The notes under the pieces: model-generated | Told to the model about the DNA's origin: nothing | Seen by the model: the letters and a program-made list of their open reading frames with translations, nothing else | Database searches by the model: none | DNA from: Rikenella microfusus | GTDB taxonomy: Bacteria; Bacteroidota; Bacteroidia; Bacteroidales; DYQK01 | Direction of reading: 5' to 3' | Assembly (NCBI GenBank): GCA_020719385.1 | Contig: DYQK01000022.1 | Location: forward strand, 1 to 37,018 | Length of the DNA stretch: 37,018 nucleotides | Translations under genes and position numbers: made by a program | Shown: positions 27,163 through 37,018 of the stretch, one piece after another | Layout of the letters: every line of letters begins with the position of its first letter | Position numbering within the stretch: position 1 is the stretch's first letter

Positions 27163-28652
27163 TGAAAAAATATATTTGGGCATTCGACCAAGGAACAAGC
27201 AGTTCGCGGGCAATTTTATTTGATTTTCAAGGAAAAGTTGTTGCCTCTGAACAGAAAGAGTTTTCTCAATATTACCCCGAACCAGGATTTGTTGAACAAG
27301 AACCCAACGAAATTTGGGATTCACAAATCACCGTAGCAAAACGACTTTTAGAAAAAACAGGAATTAAACCAACAGAGATTGCTGCTCTCGGAATAACAAA
27401 TCAACGCGAAACAACCGTCATTTGGGACAAAAACACAGGAAAACCAATTCACAAAGCAATTGTTTGGCAAGACAGACGCACCGCTGAACGTTGCAACGAG
27501 TTAAAACATTCAGAAATCGCAAATTACATTCAGCAAAAAACAGGTTTAATTGTTGACGCATATTTTTCTGCTACCAAAATCGAGTGGATATTGCGAAATG
27601 TCGAAAACGCAAGAAAAAAAGCACAAAACGGAGAATTGTTATTCGGAACTATTGACTCTTGGCTGATTTGGAAACTTACAAACGGCAAATCCCACATAAC
27701 AGATTTTTCTAATGCCTCAAGAACAATGTTATTCGACATTGACAAATTAGAATGGGACGAAAATTTATTACAACTTTTCGAAATACCAAAATCCATATTG
27801 CCCAATGTTCAAGAATCGAGTAAAGTTCATTGTTACACCGACAAATCCATTTTTGGCGAGGAAATTCTCATCGGCGGAATCGCAGGCGACCAACAAGCAG
27901 CACTCTTCGGACAAACTTGCTTCGAAACAGGAACAGCCAAAAACACCTACGGAACAGGCTGTTTTATGCTTATGCATACAGGAAACCAACATTTCGTCTC
28001 AAAAAGCGGACTTTTAACAACTATTGCTTGCGGAATCGACAAAAAAATCGAATATGCCTTAGAAGGAAGCGTTTTTATTGCTGGAGCAGCGATAAAATGG
28101 CTCCGAGATGGATTAAAAATTATACGTTCTGCCTCCGAAACTGAAAAAATTGCGACAGAAATTCCGTCATCGGAAGGAGTTTATGTTGTGCCTGCCTTTG
28201 CAGGACTCGGTGCGCCGCATTGGGATATGTACGCAAGAGGAACAATTATGGGACTCACTCAAGGAATTACTCATCAACATATTGTGCGGGCAACGCTTGA
28301 ATCGATTGCTTATCAAACAAAAGACGTACTTGACGCAATGTTTCTCGATTCAGGAATAAAATTAAAAATGTTAAACGTTGACGGCGGGGCGTGCGTCAAT
28401 AATTTTTTAATGCAATTTCAGGCAGATATTTTGAATACCAACGTAATGCGACCCTCAATTATTGAAACGACAGCCCTAGGCGTTGCTTATTTGGCAGGCA
28501 TTGCGGCTAACATTTGGAATAAACAGGAAATTATTGAGAAACATCAAATTGAGAAAACATTTTCTCCCAAAATGTCCGAAATTGAACGAAATAATTTGTA
28601 CGCAAAATGGCATAAAACCGTCGAAAGAGTAAAACTTTGGGAAAAAATTTGA
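27162..28652 (+). CDS. glpK: Glycerol kinase
   Basis: '[15 protein letters not shown]', '[34 protein letters not shown]', '[33 protein letters not shown]', '[19 protein letters not shown]'. Confidence 0.97.
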   Translation: MKKYIWAFDQGTSSSRAILFDFQGKVVASEQKEFSQYYPEPGFVEQEPNEIWDSQITVAKRLLEKTGIKPTEIAALGITNQRETTVIWDKNTGKPIHKAIVWQDRRTAERCNELKHSEIANYIQQKTGLIVDAYFSATKIEWILRNVENARKKAQNGELLFGTIDSWLIWKLTNGKSHITDFSNASRTMLFDIDKLEWDENLLQLFEIPKSILPNVQESSKVHCYTDKSIFGEEILIGGIAGDQQAALFGQTCFETGTAKNTYGTGCFMLMHTGNQHFVSKSGLLTTIACGIDKKIEYALEGSVFIAGAAIKWLRDGLKIIRSASETEKIATEIPSSEGVYVVPAFAGLGAPHWDMYARGTIMGLTQGITHQHIVRATLESIAYQTKDVLDAMFLDSGIKLKMLNVDGGACVNNFLMQFQADILNTNVMRPSIIETTALGVAYLAGIAANIWNKQEIIEKHQIEKTFSPKMSEIERNNLYAKWHKTVERVKLWEKI

Positions 28653-28718
28653 ACTTTTATAAAAGAATATCAATTTTTCGATTTTTCAGAAAAATTTCTC
28701 AAAAATTTTGCGAAAAAA

Positions 28719-28749
28719 TTTGATTTCTCGAAAAAAATTGTTACTTTTG
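28719..28749 (+). promoter_or_regulatory. Bacteroidetes promoter TTTG-N19-TACTTTTG
   Basis: TTTG at 28719-28722, 19-nt spacer, TACTTTTG at 28742-28749, 24 nt upstream of the ATG at 28774. Confidence 0.65.
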
Positions 28750-28773
28750 TAAATTGTAAAAAATTAAATTTCT

Positions 28774-29352
28774 ATGAACACCTTAGACTTGTCATTACGT
28801 TATACTTATGCCGATTATCTCACTTGGCCGGATGATATTCGCAGAGAATTGATAAACGGTTTTGTTTTCAAAATGGCTGCACCTGCGGCAACTCATCAAA
28901 AAATTTTAGGGGATTTTTATTTTGCTCTAAGATGCTTTTTGCATGAAAAAACTTGTCAAATTTTTGTTGCACCTTTTGATGTGCGTTTTCCCAAAAATGG
29001 CGAAAAAGAAGACGAGAAAGTTTTCACTGTTGTTCAACCCGATATTTGTATTATTTGCGATTCGTCAAAAATTGAAGAACGCGGTTGTCTCGGAAGTCCC
29101 GATTTTATTATAGAAATTGTTTCTCCAAACAATTCTAAACGAGATATCAAAGATAAATTTAAAATTTATGAGGAAAATGCTGTGCGAGAATACTGGATTG
29201 TGCGACCTGACGAGAAAAGTGTGCAAGTTTTTCTGCTCAACGAATCAGGAAAATATTTTTTAGACGGAACTTATACCGATGAAGATTCTGTTCCTGTAAC
29301 CATTTTTAACGGAGAATTAATTATTCAACTTGAAAAAATTTTTAAAAAATAA
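28774..29352 (+). CDS. Uma2 family (DUF820) PD-(D/E)XK-like protein
   Basis: 'ELINGFVFKMAAPAATHQKILGDFYFALRCFL...VQPDICIICDSSKIEERGCLGSPDFIIEIVSPNNSKRDIKDKFKIYEENAVREYWIVRPDEKSVQVF'. Confidence 0.9.
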   Translation: MNTLDLSLRYTYADYLTWPDDIRRELINGFVFKMAAPAATHQKILGDFYFALRCFLHEKTCQIFVAPFDVRFPKNGEKEDEKVFTVVQPDICIICDSSKIEERGCLGSPDFIIEIVSPNNSKRDIKDKFKIYEENAVREYWIVRPDEKSVQVFLLNESGKYFLDGTYTDEDSVPVTIFNGELIIQLEKIFKK

Positions 29353-29356
29353 TCTT

Positions 29357-30747
<1,391 letters not shown>

Positions 30748-30781
30748 AAAAAATTTTCTGAATAAGTAACAAAAAAAAATT

Positions 30782-30824
30782 CCTCTCTTCAATTCGAGAT
30801 TTGTCGAAAAAGAGAGGTTTTTTA
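30782..30824 (+). terminator. Hairpin terminator after atpE
   Basis: CCTCTCTT (30782-30789) pairs with AAGAGAGG (30810-30817), followed by TTTTTT. Confidence 0.75.
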
Positions 30825-30859
30825 TGTTAGACTACTTTTCAATTAAAAGGTTGCCGTTT

Positions 30860-32788
30860 TTACATTTCATAAAAATTTGCAGACATTTTTTTGTCAAAAT
30901 CAGAAACAGAATGCGTAACATCAGAAATTTCAGAAAAATTGACATACAATAAATTTTTATCTAAAACTTCGATTAAAAAACGCTGCTGCTCCGCAAATTC
31001 TAAATTTTCAAATTCTTTTATTTCGGAATTTATCATTTCGGGCAAAATTTTATAACTCAAAAACGCAGTTTTTTGCATTTCAGCCCAAATTTCCAATAAT
31101 TCAGCAGAATTTTCTGCATTTTGAATCGAATCGACAAAATATTGGTTGCTTTTTTGTAATTCGCAAAAAATAAAACTGTCTTCTTGAAGTTTTTCGATGA
31201 CTTTTTGCACTCTCGCAACGGTAACGGTTTCGATATAATCCATTTGTTCGCACAAAATAAAACGTCTGTTTCCGCCATCTTCTCTGTTTAATTCCAAAAC
31301 TGCGTGGGCTGTTGTCCCGCTGCCTGCAAAAAAATCAAGAATTATATCGTTGTTGTTTGGTTCTGTAATTATTTTTAAAACATCTCTTATTATGTAAGGA
31401 GATTTCGGGTAAGTGAAAATTTTTTCACCGAATAATGCTTTTAAAGAATGTGTGCCTGTTTGTCCTGTATATTTATTATTTAACCAAATTGTTTTCGCTT
31501 TTTCACCAACATAATCACATTCTCTTTCTTTTACATAAAAATTATATTCGTTATTCACTCGTTTAACTTCTATATATTTCCCCATTTTATTTAAAAAAGT
31601 TTCTTTACTCCATCTCCAACATCTGTAAACACCTTTTTCGTCAATTGGTAAAATTTCGATAAAACCATCAGATTTTTCAAGTGAAATTTGGTCATTTTGT
31701 GGATTATAATAAATGGGATAATATAAACCAGGACCATCTTCTCGTCTCGAATTATTCCCATTTCGTCTGTAACCTCTTAATTTATAACGACCAAATTTAT
31801 CTCTCAATTTGAATTGTTTAAGTTTTTCATCAGAGACTCCGAGTGAATGAATTTTCACTAAATCTTTGTTTTTTGCATAAAAAATCATATTTTCGTGTGC
31901 TGTTGGGAAAAATTTATCATCTTGTCTACCGCCAGGATTATGAACAGCAGCAATAACACCGATTCTGTTTTCTCTACCAAAAATTTCGTCAGCCAAAACT
32001 CCCAAATAAAATAATTCATAATGGTCAATTGCTGTAACGAAAATTCCGTCTTCTCGCAAAAGTTCTTTTGCCACTTCTAAACGATTTTTCATAAACGTCA
32101 GCCAAGTCGAATGGTTAAAAGTGTTGTTGTACGAAAAAGTATTTGCCGAAGTTGCTGTGTTGTAAGGTGGGTCGATGTAAATAAGTTTAATTTGTCCTTT
32201 GTATGTTGCTTTTAGCGAGCAAAGTGCGAGCAAATTATTTCCCTTTATCACAAAATTATCTTTTTTTGCGATATTTTCAGGTTTTGTTTGTCCGTTTTTG
32301 TCAAATTTTTTCCAATTAGTCAACACTTTTGGGGCAGTAAGCACATCAATGTCGTCGGGCGCGAGTGTTGTGTTATAAAAAATTTCGTTTCGTTTAGTTT
32401 CCTCTTTTGTTTGTCCTCCTTCGAGAACGCAATCTTTGTGTGGCCAGACGAGCACCATTTCTCTACTTTCTGCGATGAATTTAAAATCTTCGTTTGCGAT
32501 TCCGATTTTATTGGCAAATTTTGTATAATTATCTGCCAAGAACTTTTTAGTGTTGACGAATCGTTGAAATGCCACTTTGTCAAAAATGGTAATTCCTTCG
32601 ATTTCTGTGAAGAAATGTTTTTTAATATTCTGATGTTTTAACAGAATTTTGATTAATTCGGTGTCTAGTCGAAGTGCTTTGTCGATGATAAGTGGTTTAT
32701 TGAGTGCTGGTTTGCCGTATTTGTCGGGCAACAGCAGTCCTGGCATTGCGTTCAGATGTTGAATTAATTCGTTATAGAGATTTTGCAT
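30860..32788 (-). CDS. Site-specific DNA-methyltransferase, type III Mod-like (adenine)
   Basis: Beta-class arrangement: 'LIYIDPPYNTATSANTFSYNN' (DPPY) followed by 'NNDIILDFFAGSGTTAHAVLELNREDGGNRRFILCE' (SAM site). Confidence 0.9.
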   Translation of the reverse strand: MQNLYNELIQHLNAMPGLLLPDKYGKPALNKPLIIDKALRLDTELIKILLKHQNIKKHFFTEIEGITIFDKVAFQRFVNTKKFLADNYTKFANKIGIANEDFKFIAESREMVLVWPHKDCVLEGGQTKEETKRNEIFYNTTLAPDDIDVLTAPKVLTNWKKFDKNGQTKPENIAKKDNFVIKGNNLLALCSLKATYKGQIKLIYIDPPYNTATSANTFSYNNTFNHSTWLTFMKNRLEVAKELLREDGIFVTAIDHYELFYLGVLADEIFGRENRIGVIAAVHNPGGRQDDKFFPTAHENMIFYAKNKDLVKIHSLGVSDEKLKQFKLRDKFGRYKLRGYRRNGNNSRREDGPGLYYPIYYNPQNDQISLEKSDGFIEILPIDEKGVYRCWRWSKETFLNKMGKYIEVKRVNNEYNFYVKERECDYVGEKAKTIWLNNKYTGQTGTHSLKALFGEKIFTYPKSPYIIRDVLKIITEPNNNDIILDFFAGSGTTAHAVLELNREDGGNRRFILCEQMDYIETVTVARVQKVIEKLQEDSFIFCELQKSNQYFVDSIQNAENSAELLEIWAEMQKTAFLSYKILPEMINSEIKEFENLEFAEQQRFLIEVLDKNLLYVNFSEISDVTHSVSDFDKKMSANFYEM

Positions 32789-32891
32789 CGGTTGAAAAAT
32801 TTTTAACGGGCAAAAGTAAACATTTTTTTCGAAAAATAAAACAAATCATTTTTGCAGCACAAAAACAAAACTTTGATTTCGTTTAAAAAAC

Positions 32892-32919
32892 CTAACAGGG
32901 TTTCGAAAAAACCTGTTAG
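32892..32919 (-). terminator. Hairpin terminator for kdsC
   Basis: CTAACAGG/CCTGTTAG stem followed on the minus strand by TTTTTT. Confidence 0.65.
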
Positions 32920-32939
32920 CGTTTAAAAAGATTTTTTTG

Positions 32940-33440
32940 TTAGAAATTCCATTTTTCTTGTGAACGCAACACTTGCACTATTACGTCACGCACGCAACCT
33001 TCGCCGCCTTTTTTGTCGGAGACATACAACGAAATGGCTTTTATCTCGTCTGCTGCGTCGGCAGGGCAGGTCGGAATTCCAACTTTTTGCATAATGAAGT
33101 AATCAGGTATGTCGTCTCCCATGTATAAAATTTCTTGCGGCGCAATCTCGTATTTCGCACAGAAATCAAGCAAATCAACAACTTTGTCTTTGCTGCTGAT
33201 GTACACTTCTTTCGCACCCAACATTTGAAACCGCTCTCGTATTCCTGTCTGCACGCCGCCCGTAATTATTGCAATGGGAAAACCAAGTTTTGACGCATAA
33301 CTCAGAATAAATCCGTCTTTTGTGTTCATTGTTCGCATCAACTCTGAATCTAACATTACAATTACGTTGCTTGCAAAAACGCCGTCAATGTCAAAGACAA
33401 AACCTTTAACATTTTTTAACAAATCTTTAAAATTGTTCAT
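32940..33440 (-). CDS. kdsC: KdsC-like HAD phosphatase (3-deoxy-D-manno-octulosonate 8-phosphate phosphatase)
   Basis: 'VKGFVFDIDGVFASNVIVM...MNTKDGFILSYASKLGFPIAIITGG...ILYMGDDIPDYFIMQKVGIPTCPADAADEIKAISLYVSDKKGGEGCVRDVIVQVL'. Start ATG at 33440, downstream of the TACTTTTG element at 33471-33478. Confidence 0.9.
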   Translation of the reverse strand: MNNFKDLLKNVKGFVFDIDGVFASNVIVMLDSELMRTMNTKDGFILSYASKLGFPIAIITGGVQTGIRERFQMLGAKEVYISSKDKVVDLLDFCAKYEIAPQEILYMGDDIPDYFIMQKVGIPTCPADAADEIKAISLYVSDKKGGEGCVRDVIVQVLRSQEKWNF

Positions 33441-33503
33441 TTTTTTTTGAGGAGGGTATAAATTTAACTGCAAAAGTAAACTATTTTTAACAAAAACAAA
33501 AAA

Positions 33504-33535
33504 ATTCTGTCAATTTTCGAAAAAAATGACAGAAT
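33504..33535 (-). terminator. Hairpin terminator for the decarboxylase gene
   Basis: ATTCTGTCA/TGACAGAAT stem 3' of the stop at 33561. Confidence 0.6.
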
Positions 33536-33560
33536 TAAAATGAAATAAAAGTTAAAAAAC

Positions 33561-34913
33561 TTAAATTTTTGTTAAATGTTCAGGTACTTTCTCGTTACTC
33601 ACAATTGTTTCGAGAGTTTCTTTTTCGCGAATTAAGTGTATTTTTTCTTTCTCATCAATTAAAACTATTGCGGGTCGCATTTTGATAAATTGCAACCATT
33701 GAGTCATATTATACGCTCCAATTCGACTAATCACGACATTATCGCCTTTTTTGAGAATCGGGAATTTTACACTTTCGCGAATCACATCAATATTCATACA
33801 CAAAGGTCCATAAATTGTTGTCTCTTCTGTTTGCTGCGAGAAGGGTTGTGCGGGTTCGATTTTGTGGTCGTACCAAAGCGATGTGAACAAAAGATTCAGC
33901 CCGATGTCAATAATCATTGCTTTTCTGCCGTCTGCGAGACGTTTATTCGCAAGCACCGTTCCTAAAAGATACCCCGAATCATCAATTAATGCTCTTCCTG
34001 ATTCGAGAATTAACATCGGCAAATGTTCAACATTGAGTCCCGCATTGATTAAGGCGTCAGTTGTTGCCTGTGCGTACTCGTCAAAAGACGGGCAAGTGTC
34101 TGTTCCTTGCAAATATGCACCTTTGAGAGTATTTTTCGAAGCGAAACCGCCGCCGAGGTCGATGTATTTTATATAATGTTTGAATTTTTGCTCTAAGCCC
34201 AGAGCCAAATCGGCGAGTTTCGCAACCGCAACTGCGTAGGCAGAGGAAACCATTATATAAGTTCCAATATGCGTGTGAAGTCCGACAAGTTCGATTTTAT
34301 TGTTCAACATGATGCGATTTATCGCATTCCAAGCTTCTCCGTTTTCGTAATTAAACCCAAATCTGTCCCACATCGGATAAATTCCTGTGTTCATATTTAC
34401 TCGAATGGCGATTTTCGGTTTATTTTCCGACTTTTCGGCTAACTCGAAGATTGTATAAAGTTCATCAAAATGGTCAACGTGAATCAAAGAATCATTTTTG
34501 ATGGCTTTTTCCAAATCTTCGACAGACTTTGAGGGACCATTGAAAATAATTTGTTTGCCGTCAACGCCGTTTCGAAGTGCTTTTTCGTACTCGAAACCCG
34601 AAACAACTTCTGCCCACGAACCTTCTTGATGAAAAATTTTACAAACTGCATCGAGATAATTCGTTTTATACGACCAAGCAAATTGAACTTTGGGATAACG
34701 CGTTTGAAAAGCACGCTTTGCCTCGGAAAAAGTCTCGCGAATGGTACGTTCCGAGATAACATACAACGGAGAACCATAAGTTTCGAGTAAATATTTCACA
34801 GAAATATTTTCGATATGCGTAAAAGCATCAGTTTTTACTCGAACACCAAATTTGTTTGACATTCCTGTGTTGATTTTTGTAATGACAGGACGTTCATATT
34901 GTGTTTTTGTCAT
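33561..34913 (-). CDS. Diaminopimelate decarboxylase-like PLP enzyme (fold type III)
   Basis: 'VQFAWSYKTNYLDAVCKIFHQEGSWAEVVSGFEYEKAL', 'GLHTHIGTYI', 'YIDLGGGF', 'LESGRALIDDSGYLLGTVLANK'. Confidence 0.85.
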   Translation of the reverse strand: MTKTQYERPVITKINTGMSNKFGVRVKTDAFTHIENISVKYLLETYGSPLYVISERTIRETFSEAKRAFQTRYPKVQFAWSYKTNYLDAVCKIFHQEGSWAEVVSGFEYEKALRNGVDGKQIIFNGPSKSVEDLEKAIKNDSLIHVDHFDELYTIFELAEKSENKPKIAIRVNMNTGIYPMWDRFGFNYENGEAWNAINRIMLNNKIELVGLHTHIGTYIMVSSAYAVAVAKLADLALGLEQKFKHYIKYIDLGGGFASKNTLKGAYLQGTDTCPSFDEYAQATTDALINAGLNVEHLPMLILESGRALIDDSGYLLGTVLANKRLADGRKAMIIDIGLNLLFTSLWYDHKIEPAQPFSQQTEETTIYGPLCMNIDVIRESVKFPILKKGDNVVISRIGAYNMTQWLQFIKMRPAIVLIDEKEKIHLIREKETLETIVSNEKVPEHLTKI

Positions 34914-34932
34914 TGAAAAAAATTAAAAAAGT

Positions 34933-36468
34933 TTATTTTTTCTTTTGTAAAAAAATATTCAGATTTCGATTTCGCGATTCTAAAACTTCTTCGTTCACTT
35001 CGATAAGTTTTTTATACGAAACATAATTTTCACCTTCAATAACTAACTCATATTTTCCTGGAGCAAGCGAAATAACATAAGCACCTGTCGATTTATTGAA
35101 AGTATATGTTCCATAAACTTCGTTTTTCTCATTGTAAACGGTAATTTTTATGTCTGTGCTGACATTTTTCAACGGAATAGAACTTGCAGTATCACCAATA
35201 GCAATTATTCCTTTGAGAATTAATAAATCTGGCTCGATATTATTGAAGACAATTTTATAAATATCCAAGTCGCCGAATCCTGAAGGTTTTAGTGCCGCAA
35301 TATATCCATAACGTTGATTTCTCACCATCGAAATAATTGTATTGTCGTAAGTGTCGTTGATGGGAAACCCAAAACTGACGGGCGTTTTCCAATTTCCACC
35401 TATGGAATCGCGTTTTGCGATAAAAATGTCATAACCGCCCATCGAATTATGTCCTTTTGAGGCAAAATAGAGTGTTAGTCCATCGGGTGAAAGATTGGGA
35501 TAATTTTCATCGAAAGGAGTATTTATTGTTTCTCCGAGATTAGTCGGAATGCTCCAGTCGCCTGTCGGCAGACGCACAGAGAAATATAAATCTAAACCGC
35601 CTTTTCCTTTTGGTCGGCTGCTTGTGAAGAAAAGTGTGTCTCCTGATGGGGAAAAACATGCACCTTCTTCTTTTGCGGTCGTGTTCACACTTTTTCCCAA
35701 ATCTGAAAGTTCGGAATATCTTCCCTTTTTGCCGAGAGAAATGTTGATGTCTTCGACGGCACTGAACTCGTTGTAATGAACCATCAATGCGTCACCGTCT
35801 TTTGACATTCCTGAAACAAATTCGTCATCGTTAGTGTTTACCTCGGCACTGAGGGATTTTGCTTTTCCCCAATTTTCGCTTCCTTTTTTCTGTTTTGCGA
35901 GAAATACGTCATAACTGCCGTCTCTGTCGGAGGAGAAAAGTAGCATTGTTTCGTCTGCCGTGACAAAAGGGTTGCAGTCCATTCCGCTGCTGTTGATTTT
36001 TCTGCCCAAATTGATAAATTTTACGTTCAACTCGGTTTTCATCAATGCTTGTGCGTTGAGACAAACTTCGATTTGTCGTTCTGCCTTGTCCTTGAGGTCG
36101 TTGTTTTTTGCTTTTCGCAAACATTCGTTGAGGTAAAGAATAGCCATTTCGAAGTGATGTGCGTGAGAATGTGCGAGAGCCAAATCGAAAAATGCTTCTG
36201 CCGTTGCATCTTTTTGCTTGGTAACAAATTCCATATATGGAATTGCTTGAGAACGGTCAACAAACATCCGCAGATAACATCTCGCAATTTGATGATTAAA
36301 AGTGATGTTAGCCGTATCTTGACGGTATAATTCGAGATATTGTTTCAAAGCTTCGTGATATTTTCCTGCTTTGAAGTTGGTTTTTGCCATTTCTTCAGTG
36401 ACTTGCGACCAAGCGGCAGAAGAAAATATTAAAAAAATTCCGAAAATCAATAATGTTATTTTTTTCAT
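34933..36468 (-). CDS. TPR + PD40 (WD40-like beta-propeller) protein with C-terminal carboxypeptidase-regulatory-like domain
   Basis: Signal peptide MKKITLLIFGIFLIFSSAAWSQ; TPR-like segment; repeated 'FSSDRDGSYDVFLAK', 'FFTSSRPKGKGGLDLYFS', 'YFASKGHNSMGGYDIFIAK'. The start is moved to 36468 because the TACCTTTG element lies at 36541-36548. Confidence 0.85.
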   Translation of the reverse strand: MKKITLLIFGIFLIFSSAAWSQVTEEMAKTNFKAGKYHEALKQYLELYRQDTANITFNHQIARCYLRMFVDRSQAIPYMEFVTKQKDATAEAFFDLALAHSHAHHFEMAILYLNECLRKAKNNDLKDKAERQIEVCLNAQALMKTELNVKFINLGRKINSSGMDCNPFVTADETMLLFSSDRDGSYDVFLAKQKKGSENWGKAKSLSAEVNTNDDEFVSGMSKDGDALMVHYNEFSAVEDINISLGKKGRYSELSDLGKSVNTTAKEEGACFSPSGDTLFFTSSRPKGKGGLDLYFSVRLPTGDWSIPTNLGETINTPFDENYPNLSPDGLTLYFASKGHNSMGGYDIFIAKRDSIGGNWKTPVSFGFPINDTYDNTIISMVRNQRYGYIAALKPSGFGDLDIYKIVFNNIEPDLLILKGIIAIGDTASSIPLKNVSTDIKITVYNEKNEVYGTYTFNKSTGAYVISLAPGKYELVIEGENYVSYKKLIEVNEEVLESRNRNLNIFLQKKK

Positions 36469-36552
36469 ATCAAAAAAGAGTTTAATTTTCGACATTTTCA
36501 TATCGAATATTGTACCGAAATATAACTTTTTTTCGCAGCACAAAGGTAAATT

Positions 36553-36921
36553 TTATTTTCCAAAAAAAATTTTCAAAGAAGTGAGAAATAACATTATCGC
36601 AAAAATTTTTTTCACAATTTTTTCGGGCAGGAAAATCGCCACTTTCGAACCAAAATATGCCCCGATGATAAACGCAATCATTAAAATGAGTGCTGCTTTT
36701 ACATCAACAAGTCCTTTTTGATAATAATTGTACACTGCCAAAATGCCGATAGGGGGCAACATCATAAAAACGTTAGTCCCTTGTGCGGTGTGTTGCGAGA
36801 AACCAAGAAAAAAAACGAGTGCAGGAATCACAATAATTCCGCCGCCGACGCCGAGTCCACCACCAATAATGCCTGCTGCGAGTCCAATGCTGAGCAGTAA
36901 TAAAATTTGAGAGAGAGTCAT
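36553..36921 (-). CDS. Half-size TSUP (TauE/SafE) family permease
   Basis: 'GLAAGIIGGGLGVGGGIIVIPALVFFLGFSQHTAQGTNVFMMLPPIGILAVYNYYQKGLVDVKAAL...GAYFGSKVA'. Confidence 0.85.
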   Translation of the reverse strand: MTLSQILLLLSIGLAAGIIGGGLGVGGGIIVIPALVFFLGFSQHTAQGTNVFMMLPPIGILAVYNYYQKGLVDVKAALILMIAFIIGAYFGSKVAIFLPEKIVKKIFAIMLFLTSLKIFFGK

Positions 36922-37018
36922 AATGATTAAAATTTTTTTCAAAAATAAGAAAAATATCTCAATTTTTATAAAAATTAAGATATTTTTAGTAAAAAAAATT
37001 TATTTCGAAAAAATATTT

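Noticed and set aside
27830-28359. Plus-strand ORFs overlapping glpK
   Set aside because: Out-of-frame translations of the glycerol kinase gene with no domain features.

Overview
A 37-kb AT-rich window from a Bacteroidetes chromosome. Lineage evidence: T9SS C-terminal sorting domains, a PorP/SprF protein, Bacteroidetes-type ATP synthase a/c genes, and repeated TTTG-N19-TAnnTTTG promoters. Housekeeping and metabolic genes (SPOR protein, DPP4-like peptidase, glycerol kinase, atpB-atpE, kdsC, a DAP-decarboxylase-like enzyme, BASS and TSUP transporters, a large fused flavin/FeS oxidoreductase) alternate with conflict/defence-type modules. These modules are: (i) an orphan polymorphic-toxin C-terminal domain plus Imm53-like immunity pair (6.17-6.77 kb); (ii) a translationally coupled four-gene operon encoding a caspase-like protease with an intact His/Cys dyad, a STAND NTPase with a TM helix and a possibly GldM_C-like C-terminus, and two DUF29-like proteins (10.35-15.02 kb), which is the best candidate for an undescribed system; (iii) an ABC-3C system made of a SMEK-domain protein, a small middle component missing from the ORF track, and a DUF2326-type ATPase (20.1-23.0 kb), with a frameshift and an in-frame amber codon, flanked by near-identical ~59-bp terminator repeats; (iv) a type III-like DNA methyltransferase with no Res partner in view (30.9-32.8 kb). 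A T9SS surface protein at 0.1-4.2 kb is split by three single-base deletions. No tRNA, rRNA, CRISPR array or transposase was found. All family assignments come from reading motifs by eye; no searches were run.
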